The translations under genes were made by a program, and so were the position numbers. The notes beneath the pieces were generated by a model. The model saw nothing but the letters and a program-made list of their open reading frames with translations. It made no database searches and was not told the DNA's origin. Positions 15,913 to 23,975 of a DNA stretch of 64,000 nucleotides are shown piece after piece. The DNA comes from an uncultured Clostridia bacterium. Its GTDB lineage: Bacteria; Bacillota; Clostridia; Christensenellales; Aristaeellaceae. Positions within the stretch are counted from its first letter, which is position 1. Each line of letters opens with the position of its first letter. The stretch is taken from assembly GCA_934667105.1 (NCBI GenBank), contig CAKULG010000003.1:1-64000 (forward strand), read 5' to 3'.

Positions 15913-18198
15913 ATGAAATTGGCGATACAGGCGATTATCATGGCGGGCGGGGAGGGCGTGCGGCTGCGGCCGCTGACGCTGGAAGCGCCCAAGCCCCTGG
16001 TGCCGCTGCTGGGGGAGCCGGTGATGGGGTATACGCTGAAGCTGCTGAAGGCCCATGGGATCAACGAGGTGGCGTCCACGCTCTGGTATCAGCCCAAGAA
16101 GATCCGGGCCGCCTTTGGCAAGGGAGAAAAATACGGGGTCAAGCTACACTATTACGAGGAAACAACGCCTCTGGGAACGGCGGGAAGCGTGCGCATGGCT
16201 CGGGATCAGCTGCGGGATACCTTTTTTGTTCTTTCAGGGGACGGGCTTACCGACTGCGATCTGACCCGCGCCCTGGCTTTTCATAAGGAAAAGAAAGCGC
16301 TGGCGACGCTGGTGCTTCGCCGGGTGAGCGTTCCGCTGCCCTACGGCGTGGTGCTGACGGATGAATCCAGCCGCGTGACGCGCTTTATCGAAAAGCCCAC
16401 CTGGAGCCGGGTGTTCAGCGATCTGGTGAACACGGGCATTTATATTTTAGAGCCCCAGGTGCTGGATATGATTCCCGCTGCGGGTACGCCGGATTTCGGC
16501 AAGGATATTTTTCCCGCGCTGCTGGCCAAGCATGCGCCCCTCTATGGCTTTGAAACTACGGGGTATTGGTGCGATGTGGGCGATCAGCGGGCCTATCTTT
16601 CCGCCCAGCAGGCGCTTTTGCGGGGCGAGGTGGCGCTGCCCCATGCGGACGGCGTGGACGCGACGGCGCGAATTGACCCCCTGGCACGGCTGGAAGGCCT
16701 GTGCCAGGTGGGGCCTGGGGCGATCGTGGGCCCCGGCGCGGTGCTGCGGGACGCGGTGATCGGGGAAAAATGCGTGATCGGGGCGGGCGCACTGGTGGAG
16801 GGAAGCTGCCTGTGGCCCCGGGCGGCGGTGCAGGAAAAGGCGAGTGTCCGCGGAGGCGTGCTGTGCGACGGGGCGATTATGCGTCAGGGCGCACAGCTGC
16901 AGGATGGCGGCGCGCTGGGCCAGGGGGCGATCGCGGGCGCTTATGCGGAGCTTTTGCCCGGGGTGAAAATTTGGCCGCACTTAAAGGCCGCTCCCGGGGC
17001 GGTGATCAGCCGTTCCCTGACGGCGGGGGATTTTTCCACCCCTCAATGGACGCGGCGGGGAGCGGCCTGCGATACGGCGGCGGACGTTTGCGCCCTTTGC
17101 GCGGCGTATGCGCGGGTGATGGGCGTGCGCCGCGTCGTCGTGGGTCATAGCGGCGCGGCGGCGCTTCAGGCGCTGACGGCGGGGGCGTTGGGCGCTGTGG
17201 GCGCGCGGGCGCTGACCGCCGGGGAAACCACGCTGCCCATACTGCGGGCGCTTACGCCCGCCTTGGGGGCGGAGGGCGGCATATTTGCCGCCGGGCAGAC
17301 GCTTTGCTTCCTGGATGGTCAGGGACGGCCGCTTTCCTCCAAGCTGATTTCCGCCATGGATGCGGCGCTGCTGCGCCAGGAATTTCCACCAGCCTTTGCG
17401 CATCCGGCGGGAACGGAGGCGCTGTCCGGCGCGGGAGAAATCTATTTGGCTCGAATCTTGCCCCAAGCGGGGGCGCGCCCGCTGTTTTCGCCCGCGGCGG
17501 TTTTCTGCGATTCTCCGTTGCTGCGTCGTCTGGCCGCCGAGGGACTGGAGCGGCTCAACGCTCGGGATATACGGGTTTCCGGCATGGGGGAGAGAACGCT
17601 CCGCCCCCAGGAAACGGGATTTTTCCTCACGGAAAACGGCGAGGAATTCGGCGCGTTTACCGAGGAGTGCCACCCCTCCCGGGAGCAGCAGACGCTGCTG
17701 CTGCTTTCCCTGTGCGCAAGAAAAAACGGAAAGCTCTTCGATTTGCCCGGCGTGCCCCGCATCGCCGCCCGGCTGGCCCCGCTGTGCGAGGCGGATGAAA
17801 GCGAGGCGTGTCAGCGCCAGCGCACGCTGATGGGGGACGGGCTGGCCGCCCTGTTCGCCCTGGCGGAGGAATTGAAGCAGGGCCCCCTGGCGGGGCAATT
17901 GACCGCGCTGCCTGAGGTGCATATCCTGACGGAGGACGTGGCCTGCAAAACGCGGGATAAGGGGCGCATTCTGCACACCCTCTGCGATCAAACCCGCCTG
18001 CCCCACAGCCTGGGGGAGGGCGTGCGCATTCAGCATGAGAAGGGCTACGCCACCATCGTGCCCGACGCGCACCGGGGCATGGTGCGCGTGATGAGCGAAT
18101 CGCCGGACAGCGAATTTGCCAAGGAGCTTTGCGATTTCTATCTGCGGCAGATTCGAAACATTACCGAAGATAAAAATCTGCCGTGGCAAACGCCTTGA
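15913..18198 (+). CDS. Sugar-1-phosphate nucleotidyltransferase fused to a degenerate phosphohexomutase
   Basis: Residues 1-235 are a nucleotidyltransferase (IMAGGEGVRLRPLT, then APKPLVPL with the catalytic Lys, and LSGDGLTDCD). Residues about 240-370 are left-handed beta-helix repeats, as in GlmU and mannose-1-phosphate guanylyltransferases. Residues about 375-760 resemble a phosphoglucomutase/phosphomannomutase fold, but I cannot find the catalytic TASHNP-like serine loop or the DGDGDR metal loop. It probably makes a nucleotide sugar for envelope glycans; the mutase part may be regulatory. The ATG at 15913 is only 2 bases from AAGGAG, so a TTG at 15919, 8 bases away, could be the true start. 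The stop codon overlaps the next promoter. Confidence 0.8.
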   Translation: MKLAIQAIIMAGGEGVRLRPLTLEAPKPLVPLLGEPVMGYTLKLLKAHGINEVASTLWYQPKKIRAAFGKGEKYGVKLHYYEETTPLGTAGSVRMARDQLRDTFFVLSGDGLTDCDLTRALAFHKEKKALATLVLRRVSVPLPYGVVLTDESSRVTRFIEKPTWSRVFSDLVNTGIYILEPQVLDMIPAAGTPDFGKDIFPALLAKHAPLYGFETTGYWCDVGDQRAYLSAQQALLRGEVALPHADGVDATARIDPLARLEGLCQVGPGAIVGPGAVLRDAVIGEKCVIGAGALVEGSCLWPRAAVQEKASVRGGVLCDGAIMRQGAQLQDGGALGQGAIAGAYAELLPGVKIWPHLKAAPGAVISRSLTAGDFSTPQWTRRGAACDTAADVCALCAAYARVMGVRRVVVGHSGAAALQALTAGALGAVGARALTAGETTLPILRALTPALGAEGGIFAAGQTLCFLDGQGRPLSSKLISAMDAALLRQEFPPAFAHPAGTEALSGAGEIYLARILPQAGARPLFSPAAVFCDSPLLRRLAAEGLERLNARDIRVSGMGERTLRPQETGFFLTENGEEFGAFTEECHPSREQQTLLLLSLCARKNGKLFDLPGVPRIAARLAPLCEADESEACQRQRTLMGDGLAALFALAEELKQGPLAGQLTALPEVHILTEDVACKTRDKGRILHTLCDQTRLPHSLGEGVRIQHEKGYATIVPDAHRGMVRVMSESPDSEFAKELCDFYLRQIRNITEDKNLPWQTP

Positions 18199-18223
18199 CA
18201 AGCAGGCGGCAATTGCATATAAT
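18195..18223 (+). promoter_or_regulatory. Perfect sigma-A promoter of the 6S-like RNA
   Basis: TTGACA at 18195-18200, a 17-bp spacer and TATAAT at 18218-18223 match the consensus in every base. The -35 box overlaps the TGA stop (18196-18198) of the preceding gene. Transcription should begin near 18230. No ORF with a ribosome-binding site follows, which fits a strongly expressed RNA gene. Confidence 0.85.
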
Positions 18224-18229
18224 AAAGAA

Positions 18230-18425
18230 CGAGAGAATGATCCTGGGGTGTGCGCCAGCTTCCTGTTTTTACCCACATTTCCTTAAACGGAGCCCGCGTC
18301 GTTCACTGGATGTCATGCCCCCGTGCGCAAGCACGCCAGGGGACGGCAGAACGTGAGCGCAGGGCACCGGCCTGCTTAACATAGCGGGTGAAAAAATAGG
18401 GGCAGCGGCACTTTGGGACATTCGC
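18230..18425 (+). ncRNA. ssrS: Probable 6S RNA (RNA polymerase regulator)
   Basis: A GC-rich, non-coding stretch follows a perfect promoter. Its ends pair as an 11-bp closing stem (18241-18251 with 18407-18418, several G-U pairs). The middle is largely open and the apex is a hairpin with a GCAA tetraloop inside CCCCCGTGC...GCACGCCAGGGG near 18318-18345. A closing stem, large central bubble and terminal hairpin in about 190 nt is the 6S RNA plan, and the 5' end resembles the start of known 6S RNAs. 6S RNA binds sigma-A RNA polymerase as a promoter mimic. The assignment rests on fold and memory of family sequences, not on a covariance search. Confidence 0.72.
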
Positions 18426-18457
18426 TTTTTTATGCGAAGCGGGCGCAGCGACGCTGT

Positions 18458-18495
18458 GCGCGCCATCCTCCCGGCGGGGGGAAGGCGCGCTTTTT
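18458..18495 (+). terminator. Intrinsic terminator after the 6S-like RNA
   Basis: GCGCGCC (18458-18464) pairs with GGCGCGC (18484-18490); the inner TCCTCCC/GGGGGGA can extend the stem. TTTTT follows immediately. Confidence 0.75.
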
Positions 18496-18530
18496 ATGTG
18501 CCTGTTACGCGAAGAAAATAATAAAATAAG

Positions 18531-18570
18531 AAGCCGTTTTGCGAAGAAGCAATCGGCTTTCTTATTTTTT
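18531..18570. terminator. Bidirectional terminator between the 6S-like RNA and yesM
   Basis: AAGCCG...TTGC pairs with GCAA...CGGCTT. T-rich tracts lie on both sides (CTTATTTTTT on the plus strand, CTTATTTTATTATTTTC on the minus strand), as expected between converging transcripts. Confidence 0.7.
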
Positions 18571-18670
18571 AAGCCATATAGGGCTTTCTTAGCCGGGGAA
18601 AGCTTCTGAAAAACCATTCCGGTGAGCGCCGCCTATTGGGGCGGCTGAGGGTTTATCAAGCGGCCCCGGC

Positions 18671-20377
18671 TTACTCTTGCAGCAGGCGCAGCGTTACGGT
18701 GGTACCCTGATAGGGCAGGGAGGAAATTCTGATGGTGTAGGCGTTGGGATACAGCAGACGCAGGCGGCGCGTCACATTCAGCAGGCCGATGTGCTTTCCC
18801 TTTTCCATTTCCTTTTCTTCGATTTCCCCGCTGAGGCATTGATTTAGATGCGCAAGCATTTCTTCATCCATGCCCGCGCCGTTATCCGTCACCTGAATAA
18901 TCAAATGCGGATCCTGGTAATCCAACTGAATGCCGATGTAGGCGTTCTTTTTTAATTTGATTCCATGGCGCACGGCGTTTTCCAGCAGCGGCTGAAGCAG
19001 CATTTTGGGCAGCATGGCGGTGCTGGCGTGCTGCTCTGCCCATGCGTCCAGGGCGACGTTCAGGAGAATTTTATCCTCCCGCATCACGTTGACCAGCCGC
19101 ATATAATTCACCGCGTTGTCGATTTCATCCCCCAGGGAAGCGGAGCCGCCGCTGTCCAGCATGGAATAGCGGAAATACTGATTGATTTGCAGGATGGATT
19201 CTGCCAATTGATCCTGCTGATAATGCTGCGCCTGCAAGCGCAGCATATCCATGGCGTTGCAGATGAAATGGGGCTTTAATTGGTTGGTCAGATCGTCGTA
19301 GAGCAGGCGCTTTTCCCGCTGAAAGGATTCGCCCAGCCGCTGATACATATGATCGAAATGCTGCGACAGGCGGTCGATCTCATCCATCGGCTCGGGAATA
19401 TCGCAGGTGGAGGCGTCGGGCGATATGGCGTCGATGCGCGCCGTCAGCGCGTTCAGGCTGGTGAACTGCCGGGCGCAGAGCCAGCGCACCAGCAAAAAGG
19501 TGAGCACCAGAATACCGGCCATCGCCAGCAGCACCAGCAGCAATTGCAGCGGCGGAAGCGATGTGATGGAGGCTGGCACGCCGCAATAAAGCGTCATGCC
19601 CAGGGAGGAAATTTCCCGGGCGATGATAGTGTAATCCCGCACACGCTGAGGATTCTTTGCCCATTGTGCGGCAAAGGAATCCTCCGTGGCGCTGATGCAT
19701 TGCCCGTCCTGGGCCAGAAGCAGCTGCATGCCCGTATCCCGGGAAAAGCGTGTCATCTGGTTCCAGAGGCCCTGATGCTCCACCACCAGTTCCACAATGC
19801 CGGTGGGCGCAAGATAATTGGAGGGGGGCACGCAGTAATCGATATACCACACATTGCGCTCGTCCGCACGGCCCCAGGGCATACCTTCCCTGGCAAAGCG
19901 GATGGAAAAAAGCTGGGCGCGGCCCGAATCGTCCTTCATCTGGGCGGTCAGTTCCGCCTTTGAGCCCCGGTCAATCAGCACATCCCGAATATAGAAGATG
20001 GAGGAATTGTTGTGGAGCAGCCGCATGCTGCGCAGAGACGGATAAAGAATCTGTAACTGCGTGAAAAACGGCTTGATGGTCTGGGAATACATGCGCACCA
20101 CGTCCGCATCGTCTTGAGGAAGGGAAAGGAAAACGCACACCTTGGAATCCATCGCCAGGAAGGAGGCGGTATCCTTCAGGCTGGAAAGGGTGTAGGTCAT
20201 TTCCTGCGCGGCGGAATCCAGGATATTATTGGCGGAGGAAACGGCGTTCTCCCGCAGCTTTCCGGTCAGGGAAGAGAGAATGTAAATGGCGATGAGCAGC
20301 AGCGGCAGGCAGAAGACCGCCATAACGGAAACAATCAGCCGCTTTTGCAGGCCCGCGCGCATAAACCATTTTTTCAT
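18671..20377 (-). CDS. YesM-type sensor histidine kinase
   Basis: The 568-residue protein has a membrane segment at about 15-37, a long extracellular sensor region, a second membrane segment near 285-307, a HAMP-like linker, and a His-kinase domain of the LytS/YesM class. The phospho-acceptor is in LTNQLKPHFICNAMD, a variant of the usual QINPHFLYN. The N box is LLENAVRHGIKLKK and the G box DNGAGMDEEM. It overlaps the yesN-type regulator by four bases. Such pairs sense carbohydrates and switch on adjacent ABC importers; the LplB/YtcP-type genes upstream are the likely target. Confidence 0.92.
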   Translation of the reverse strand: MKKWFMRAGLQKRLIVSVMAVFCLPLLLIAIYILSSLTGKLRENAVSSANNILDSAAQEMTYTLSSLKDTASFLAMDSKVCVFLSLPQDDADVVRMYSQTIKPFFTQLQILYPSLRSMRLLHNNSSIFYIRDVLIDRGSKAELTAQMKDDSGRAQLFSIRFAREGMPWGRADERNVWYIDYCVPPSNYLAPTGIVELVVEHQGLWNQMTRFSRDTGMQLLLAQDGQCISATEDSFAAQWAKNPQRVRDYTIIAREISSLGMTLYCGVPASITSLPPLQLLLVLLAMAGILVLTFLLVRWLCARQFTSLNALTARIDAISPDASTCDIPEPMDEIDRLSQHFDHMYQRLGESFQREKRLLYDDLTNQLKPHFICNAMDMLRLQAQHYQQDQLAESILQINQYFRYSMLDSGGSASLGDEIDNAVNYMRLVNVMREDKILLNVALDAWAEQHASTAMLPKMLLQPLLENAVRHGIKLKKNAYIGIQLDYQDPHLIIQVTDNGAGMDEEMLAHLNQCLSGEIEEKEMEKGKHIGLLNVTRRLRLLYPNAYTIRISSLPYQGTTVTLRLLQE

Positions 20378-21813
20378 TCCTTGCTCTGCTCCGTTTCTTC
20401 ATATTGCGTTTCGTGATATTGGGTGGGGGTGACGCCATAGGCTTTCTGAAACAGGCCATAGAAATGCTTATTGCCTTCAAAGCCCGTAAGCCGGGCCACC
20501 TCGTACACCCGGCAGGGCGTGCCCGCCAGCAGTTCGGCCGCCTGGCGCAGGCGCAGGGCGCGTTGGTAATCATTCAAGCTTTTCCCCATGTGCTGGCGGA
20601 ACAGATCGGCCAGATAGCCATAGCTGAACCCCGTGAGGGAGGCCAGCGATTCATGGGCGACGGGCGCGCTCATATGCTCCATGCAATATTGGCGCAGGGC
20701 GGATAGATGCAGCGCGGGCGGTGGGGAATGGAGGGCGGCCTGATGAAAATGCGCCACCACGGCGGGATAAAAGCCCTCCGGATTCAGGCCCTCCTCCAGC
20801 GGCGGCAGGTTTTCCAGCGCGCACATTTCATTGAACGCCGCGGGAACCAGCGAAAGCGCATTGTGCAGCCGAAGCTGAATCATCAGTTGATCCATCGCGT
20901 CCATCAGGCGCGCCTCGTCCGCAGAATCATAGGCGCTCATCAGCGCCGCGTGGGCGCGGGAAAGCAGAATGCGTCCCAGATCCAGCCGTTCATAGCCGAC
21001 TGCTAGATTTTCCAGCTTTTTCTCCCGGGCATAAGCCAAGGCAAAGGCGGCCCGGCGCTGCATTTCAATCAGCCCCACATCGCGGCGGGCGATGCTGCAC
21101 CCCGCGAAAAAGGCGGGGACGCATTCCCGCAGCGTTTGCTCCAGCAGGGCGCGGGCATGGCCCCGGCGGGAAAAATCAAAGGCGGTAATGATCACCAGCT
21201 CCCCGTCGCTTCGCCGCCAGGCGACGGCCTTGCGGCCCAGCGCCTCAAAGCGCGCGCAAAGGGCGGCAGGATCGATATCCCCCTCCGCCAGGGCAAAGAG
21301 CATGCTTTCGCCCTTCAGCGCGTCAACGCCCGCCTCCTGCCGCGCTTTTTCCAGGGAGGAGGGGCCCTCCTCGCCCAGTAGAATGCGATCCAGCTGGCGC
21401 GTATAGAAGGAATGCCCCGCCCCCTGGGCGCGGTTTTTGCGGGAGAACAGATCCATCAGCGCGCTTTCCAATTGCTGCAGCGTGACGGGCTTCACCAGAA
21501 AATGATCCACCCGGAAACGAATGCCCTCCATGGCGTAATCAAATTGAGGGAAAGCGGTCATCAGCATGACGGCGGCGTCCTCATCCGCCTGGCGGATATG
21601 CTGAAGCACGTCGAAACCGCTGTTGCCGAAAAGCACGATGTCCACCAGCGTCAGCTGGGGATGATGCCGGTCAAAAAGCGCGGTGGCCTCCTGGGCGTCC
21701 TTTGCCTCCAGAATAAGGGCGGGGGCGATTCCCAGGGCGGCGAACTGGGCGATCAGCGAACGGCGCACTTCCGCCTGGTCGTCAACGATTAAAAGGCTTT
21801 CCGGCCATGCCAT
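20374..21813 (-). CDS. YesN-type response regulator with AraC DNA-binding domain
   Basis: From the ATG at 21813 (GAGGAG 11 bases upstream) the 479-residue protein opens with a receiver domain: LLIVDDQAEVRR, the phospho-Asp in LTLVDIVLFG, and a Lys in FLVKPVT. A poorly conserved middle section follows, then a C-terminal AraC-type double helix-turn-helix (about 375-475) ending with LTGFEGNKHFYGLFQKAYG. It pairs with the adjacent kinase and probably controls the sugar importer. Longer upstream starts lack a good ribosome-binding site and run through a terminator hairpin. Confidence 0.92.
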   Translation of the reverse strand: MAWPESLLIVDDQAEVRRSLIAQFAALGIAPALILEAKDAQEATALFDRHHPQLTLVDIVLFGNSGFDVLQHIRQADEDAAVMLMTAFPQFDYAMEGIRFRVDHFLVKPVTLQQLESALMDLFSRKNRAQGAGHSFYTRQLDRILLGEEGPSSLEKARQEAGVDALKGESMLFALAEGDIDPAALCARFEALGRKAVAWRRSDGELVIITAFDFSRRGHARALLEQTLRECVPAFFAGCSIARRDVGLIEMQRRAAFALAYAREKKLENLAVGYERLDLGRILLSRAHAALMSAYDSADEARLMDAMDQLMIQLRLHNALSLVPAAFNEMCALENLPPLEEGLNPEGFYPAVVAHFHQAALHSPPPALHLSALRQYCMEHMSAPVAHESLASLTGFSYGYLADLFRQHMGKSLNDYQRALRLRQAAELLAGTPCRVYEVARLTGFEGNKHFYGLFQKAYGVTPTQYHETQYEETEQSKE

Positions 21814-21880
21814 AGGGTTGTTCACTCCTCTTTTACGCGGTCGCTTCCCGAACGCGGGGGAAGCCATGAACGTATGGAAA

Positions 21881-21907
21881 GAATGCAAAGGCGAAAACCT
21901 CTGCATT
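21881..21907 (-). terminator. Terminator-like hairpin after the permease gene
   Basis: On the minus strand GAATGCAGAGG pairs with CCTTTGCATTC around a TTTTCG loop, followed by TTTCC. The T tract is short, so readthrough from the importer genes into yesN-yesM is possible. Confidence 0.5.
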
Positions 21908-21942
21908 CTTCATTCTTCCCGAAAGGGGAAAAATCCTTCTTT

Positions 21943-22884
21943 TTAGCCCTTCAGCGAACCCACCATCAGGCCCTTCACGAAATATTTTTGCAGGAAGGGA
22001 TATACGCAGATGATAGGCACCACCGTGACCACCATGGTGGCCATTTGCAGCGTCAGGGAGGAGACGGGGCCGCGAGCCATCATCAGTTCCTCTGGGCTCA
22101 TCAGGTTGGGATCCGCCGCCACCACATCCAGATATTGCTGGGAGAGCAGCATCTTGGCGAATTTATAACTGAGCACCACCAGGTTATCCGATTTGGTGTA
22201 GAGCATGCAGTCGTAGTAGGAATTCCAATGGCTCACCGCGTCGAACAGCAGAATGCAGGCGAACACCGGCATGGCCACGGGGATGAGGATGCGGAAGAAC
22301 ATGGTCACTTCGTTGGCTCCGTCCATCACCGCGCTTTCCTCCAAATCGCGGGGGATGCCCTTAAAGTAGGTCAGGAACACCATGCAGTTGAACATGTTGA
22401 AGCTCATGGGCACGAGATACACCCAGAAGGTGTTCGTCAGGCCCAGGGAGCGGATTTGCAGATAGGTGGGAATCATGCCGCCGCTGAAATACATGCAGAT
22501 CAGGCCCATAAAGGTGAACACCCGGCGGAATTTCAACTCCTGATGGGAGAGGGCGAAGGCGAAGCCCGCCGTCACCAGCGAGGAAAGCAGCGAACCCAGC
22601 ACCGTGCGCAGCACGGAATTCCGCGCGGCCAGGAAAAATTCATCGTCGGCAAAAACCTTCTGGAAGCTTTCCAGGGAAAACACGCGCGGCCAGAAGAAGG
22701 AAATGCCGTTCCAGGTCAGATCGGAGCCGTCCGAAAAGGCCAGCACGATGCAGTGGTAAAAGGGGATAATCATCAGGATGGAGAAAATGACCATAAACAG
22801 GATATTGATATAATCGAAAAGATTATTCTTTTCCAGGGCGCTCTTTTTGCGGCGGACGCGAACCGTTTTTTGCATTGTGCTCAT
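21943..22884 (-). CDS. Sugar ABC transporter permease, YtcP/LplC type
   Basis: The 313-residue protein has six predicted membrane segments and the permease EAA loop ESAVMDGANEVTMFFRILIP, which contacts the ATPase. The N-terminus is basic (VRRKKSALEKNN), and the C-terminus KYFVKGLMVGSLKG is typical of the LplC/YtcP branch of the CUT1 carbohydrate family. The ATG overlaps the stop of the second permease gene. No ATPase gene is in the cluster, so a shared MsmX/MsmK-type ATPase elsewhere is likely. Confidence 0.93.
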   Translation of the reverse strand: MSTMQKTVRVRRKKSALEKNNLFDYINILFMVIFSILMIIPFYHCIVLAFSDGSDLTWNGISFFWPRVFSLESFQKVFADDEFFLAARNSVLRTVLGSLLSSLVTAGFAFALSHQELKFRRVFTFMGLICMYFSGGMIPTYLQIRSLGLTNTFWVYLVPMSFNMFNCMVFLTYFKGIPRDLEESAVMDGANEVTMFFRILIPVAMPVFACILLFDAVSHWNSYYDCMLYTKSDNLVVLSYKFAKMLLSQQYLDVVAADPNLMSPEELMMARGPVSSLTLQMATMVVTVVPIICVYPFLQKYFVKGLMVGSLKG

Positions 22885-23846
22885 CAGAACAGGCCCTCCC
22901 CGGAGATTTTGTTTACAATCGTGTTGGCGGAAAGCACCAGCAGCAGCATCGTCACGGATTCAATCAGGCCCAGGGCGGTGGCGTAGGAGAAGCGCCCCTG
23001 GGTAATGCCGGTGCGGAGAATATAGGTAGAAAGAATTTCAGAACGGGCGGAGTTCAGCGTGTTGCCCAGCAGATAGCTCAGGTCGAAGCTGGCGCCGTTC
23101 ACCAAGCTGCCCACGCGCATGATCAGCAGCATGACGATGGTGGGCTTCAGGGAAGGAAGGGTGATATTGGTGATTTTCTGGAAGCGATTCGCGCCGTCGA
23201 TGGTGGCGGCTTCATACTGCTCCAGCGGAATGGCGGTGAGGGCGGAGAAATAGATGATGGAATTCCAGCCCGTGGTCTTCCACACGTCGGTGAACACGGC
23301 GATCCACCAGAAGGCGTTCTTTTCGCCCAAGAAGATATAGGGCTCCTGCCGCAGGCCCAATTGCAGCAAAATGCCGTTGACCAGGCCGGTGCGGGAAAGA
23401 ATGTTGGAAAGAATCAGCGCCACAACGGAATAGGCCACGAAGTGGGGGAAATAGCTGATGGTCTGCACCACGCGCTTGAGCTTGGTGCTGCGCACTTCGT
23501 TGAGCAAAATGGCGAATACGATAGGCAGCGGGAAGCAGATTACCATTTTCAACAGGCTGATGCCCACGGTGTTGATAATGGCGGGAATCAGCGTGGTATC
23601 CCGGCCCAGCTCCCGGAACCATTTAAACCAGGGATCCGCCCAGGGGCTGCCCCAAACGCCCTTCTTGAAGCGATATTCCTTAAAGGCGATTTGCAGCCCC
23701 AGAATGGGCACGAACTTAATGAGAATCATGTAGGCCAGCGCTGGAATGACGAACAGCATAAGATAGCGTTGCTTCCAAAGTTGGCGGCAGAAAATCTTCC
23801 AGCGCTGGCGCGGGGGGCGGTTCACGACTTTTGCCGAGGTGCTCAT
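22884..23846 (-). CDS. Sugar ABC transporter permease, LplB type
   Basis: Starting at the ATG at 23846 (MSTSAKVVNRPP) the protein has 320 residues, about six membrane segments and the EAA loop EAATIDGANRFQKITNITLP. The end DTIVNKISGEGLF-like tail (here NTIVNKISGEGLF) is typical of LplB. It should form the channel with the adjacent permease. An upstream in-frame ATG (23918) would add a non-conserved stretch without a better ribosome-binding site, so I reject it. Confidence 0.93.
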   Translation of the reverse strand: MSTSAKVVNRPPRQRWKIFCRQLWKQRYLMLFVIPALAYMILIKFVPILGLQIAFKEYRFKKGVWGSPWADPWFKWFRELGRDTTLIPAIINTVGISLLKMVICFPLPIVFAILLNEVRSTKLKRVVQTISYFPHFVAYSVVALILSNILSRTGLVNGILLQLGLRQEPYIFLGEKNAFWWIAVFTDVWKTTGWNSIIYFSALTAIPLEQYEAATIDGANRFQKITNITLPSLKPTIVMLLIMRVGSLVNGASFDLSYLLGNTLNSARSEILSTYILRTGITQGRFSYATALGLIESVTMLLLVLSANTIVNKISGEGLF

Positions 23847-23975
23847 AATGTTGTTTCTTCCTTTCTGGTGCGAATCTGCAATAGAGAGGGGCCGCGCGGT
23901 TTCCCGATAGAGCGGCAAGCTGCGCGGCCCCCGTTTTTAGGGCATGGGATACGCCCTAAGCATGTTCAGCGGAAA

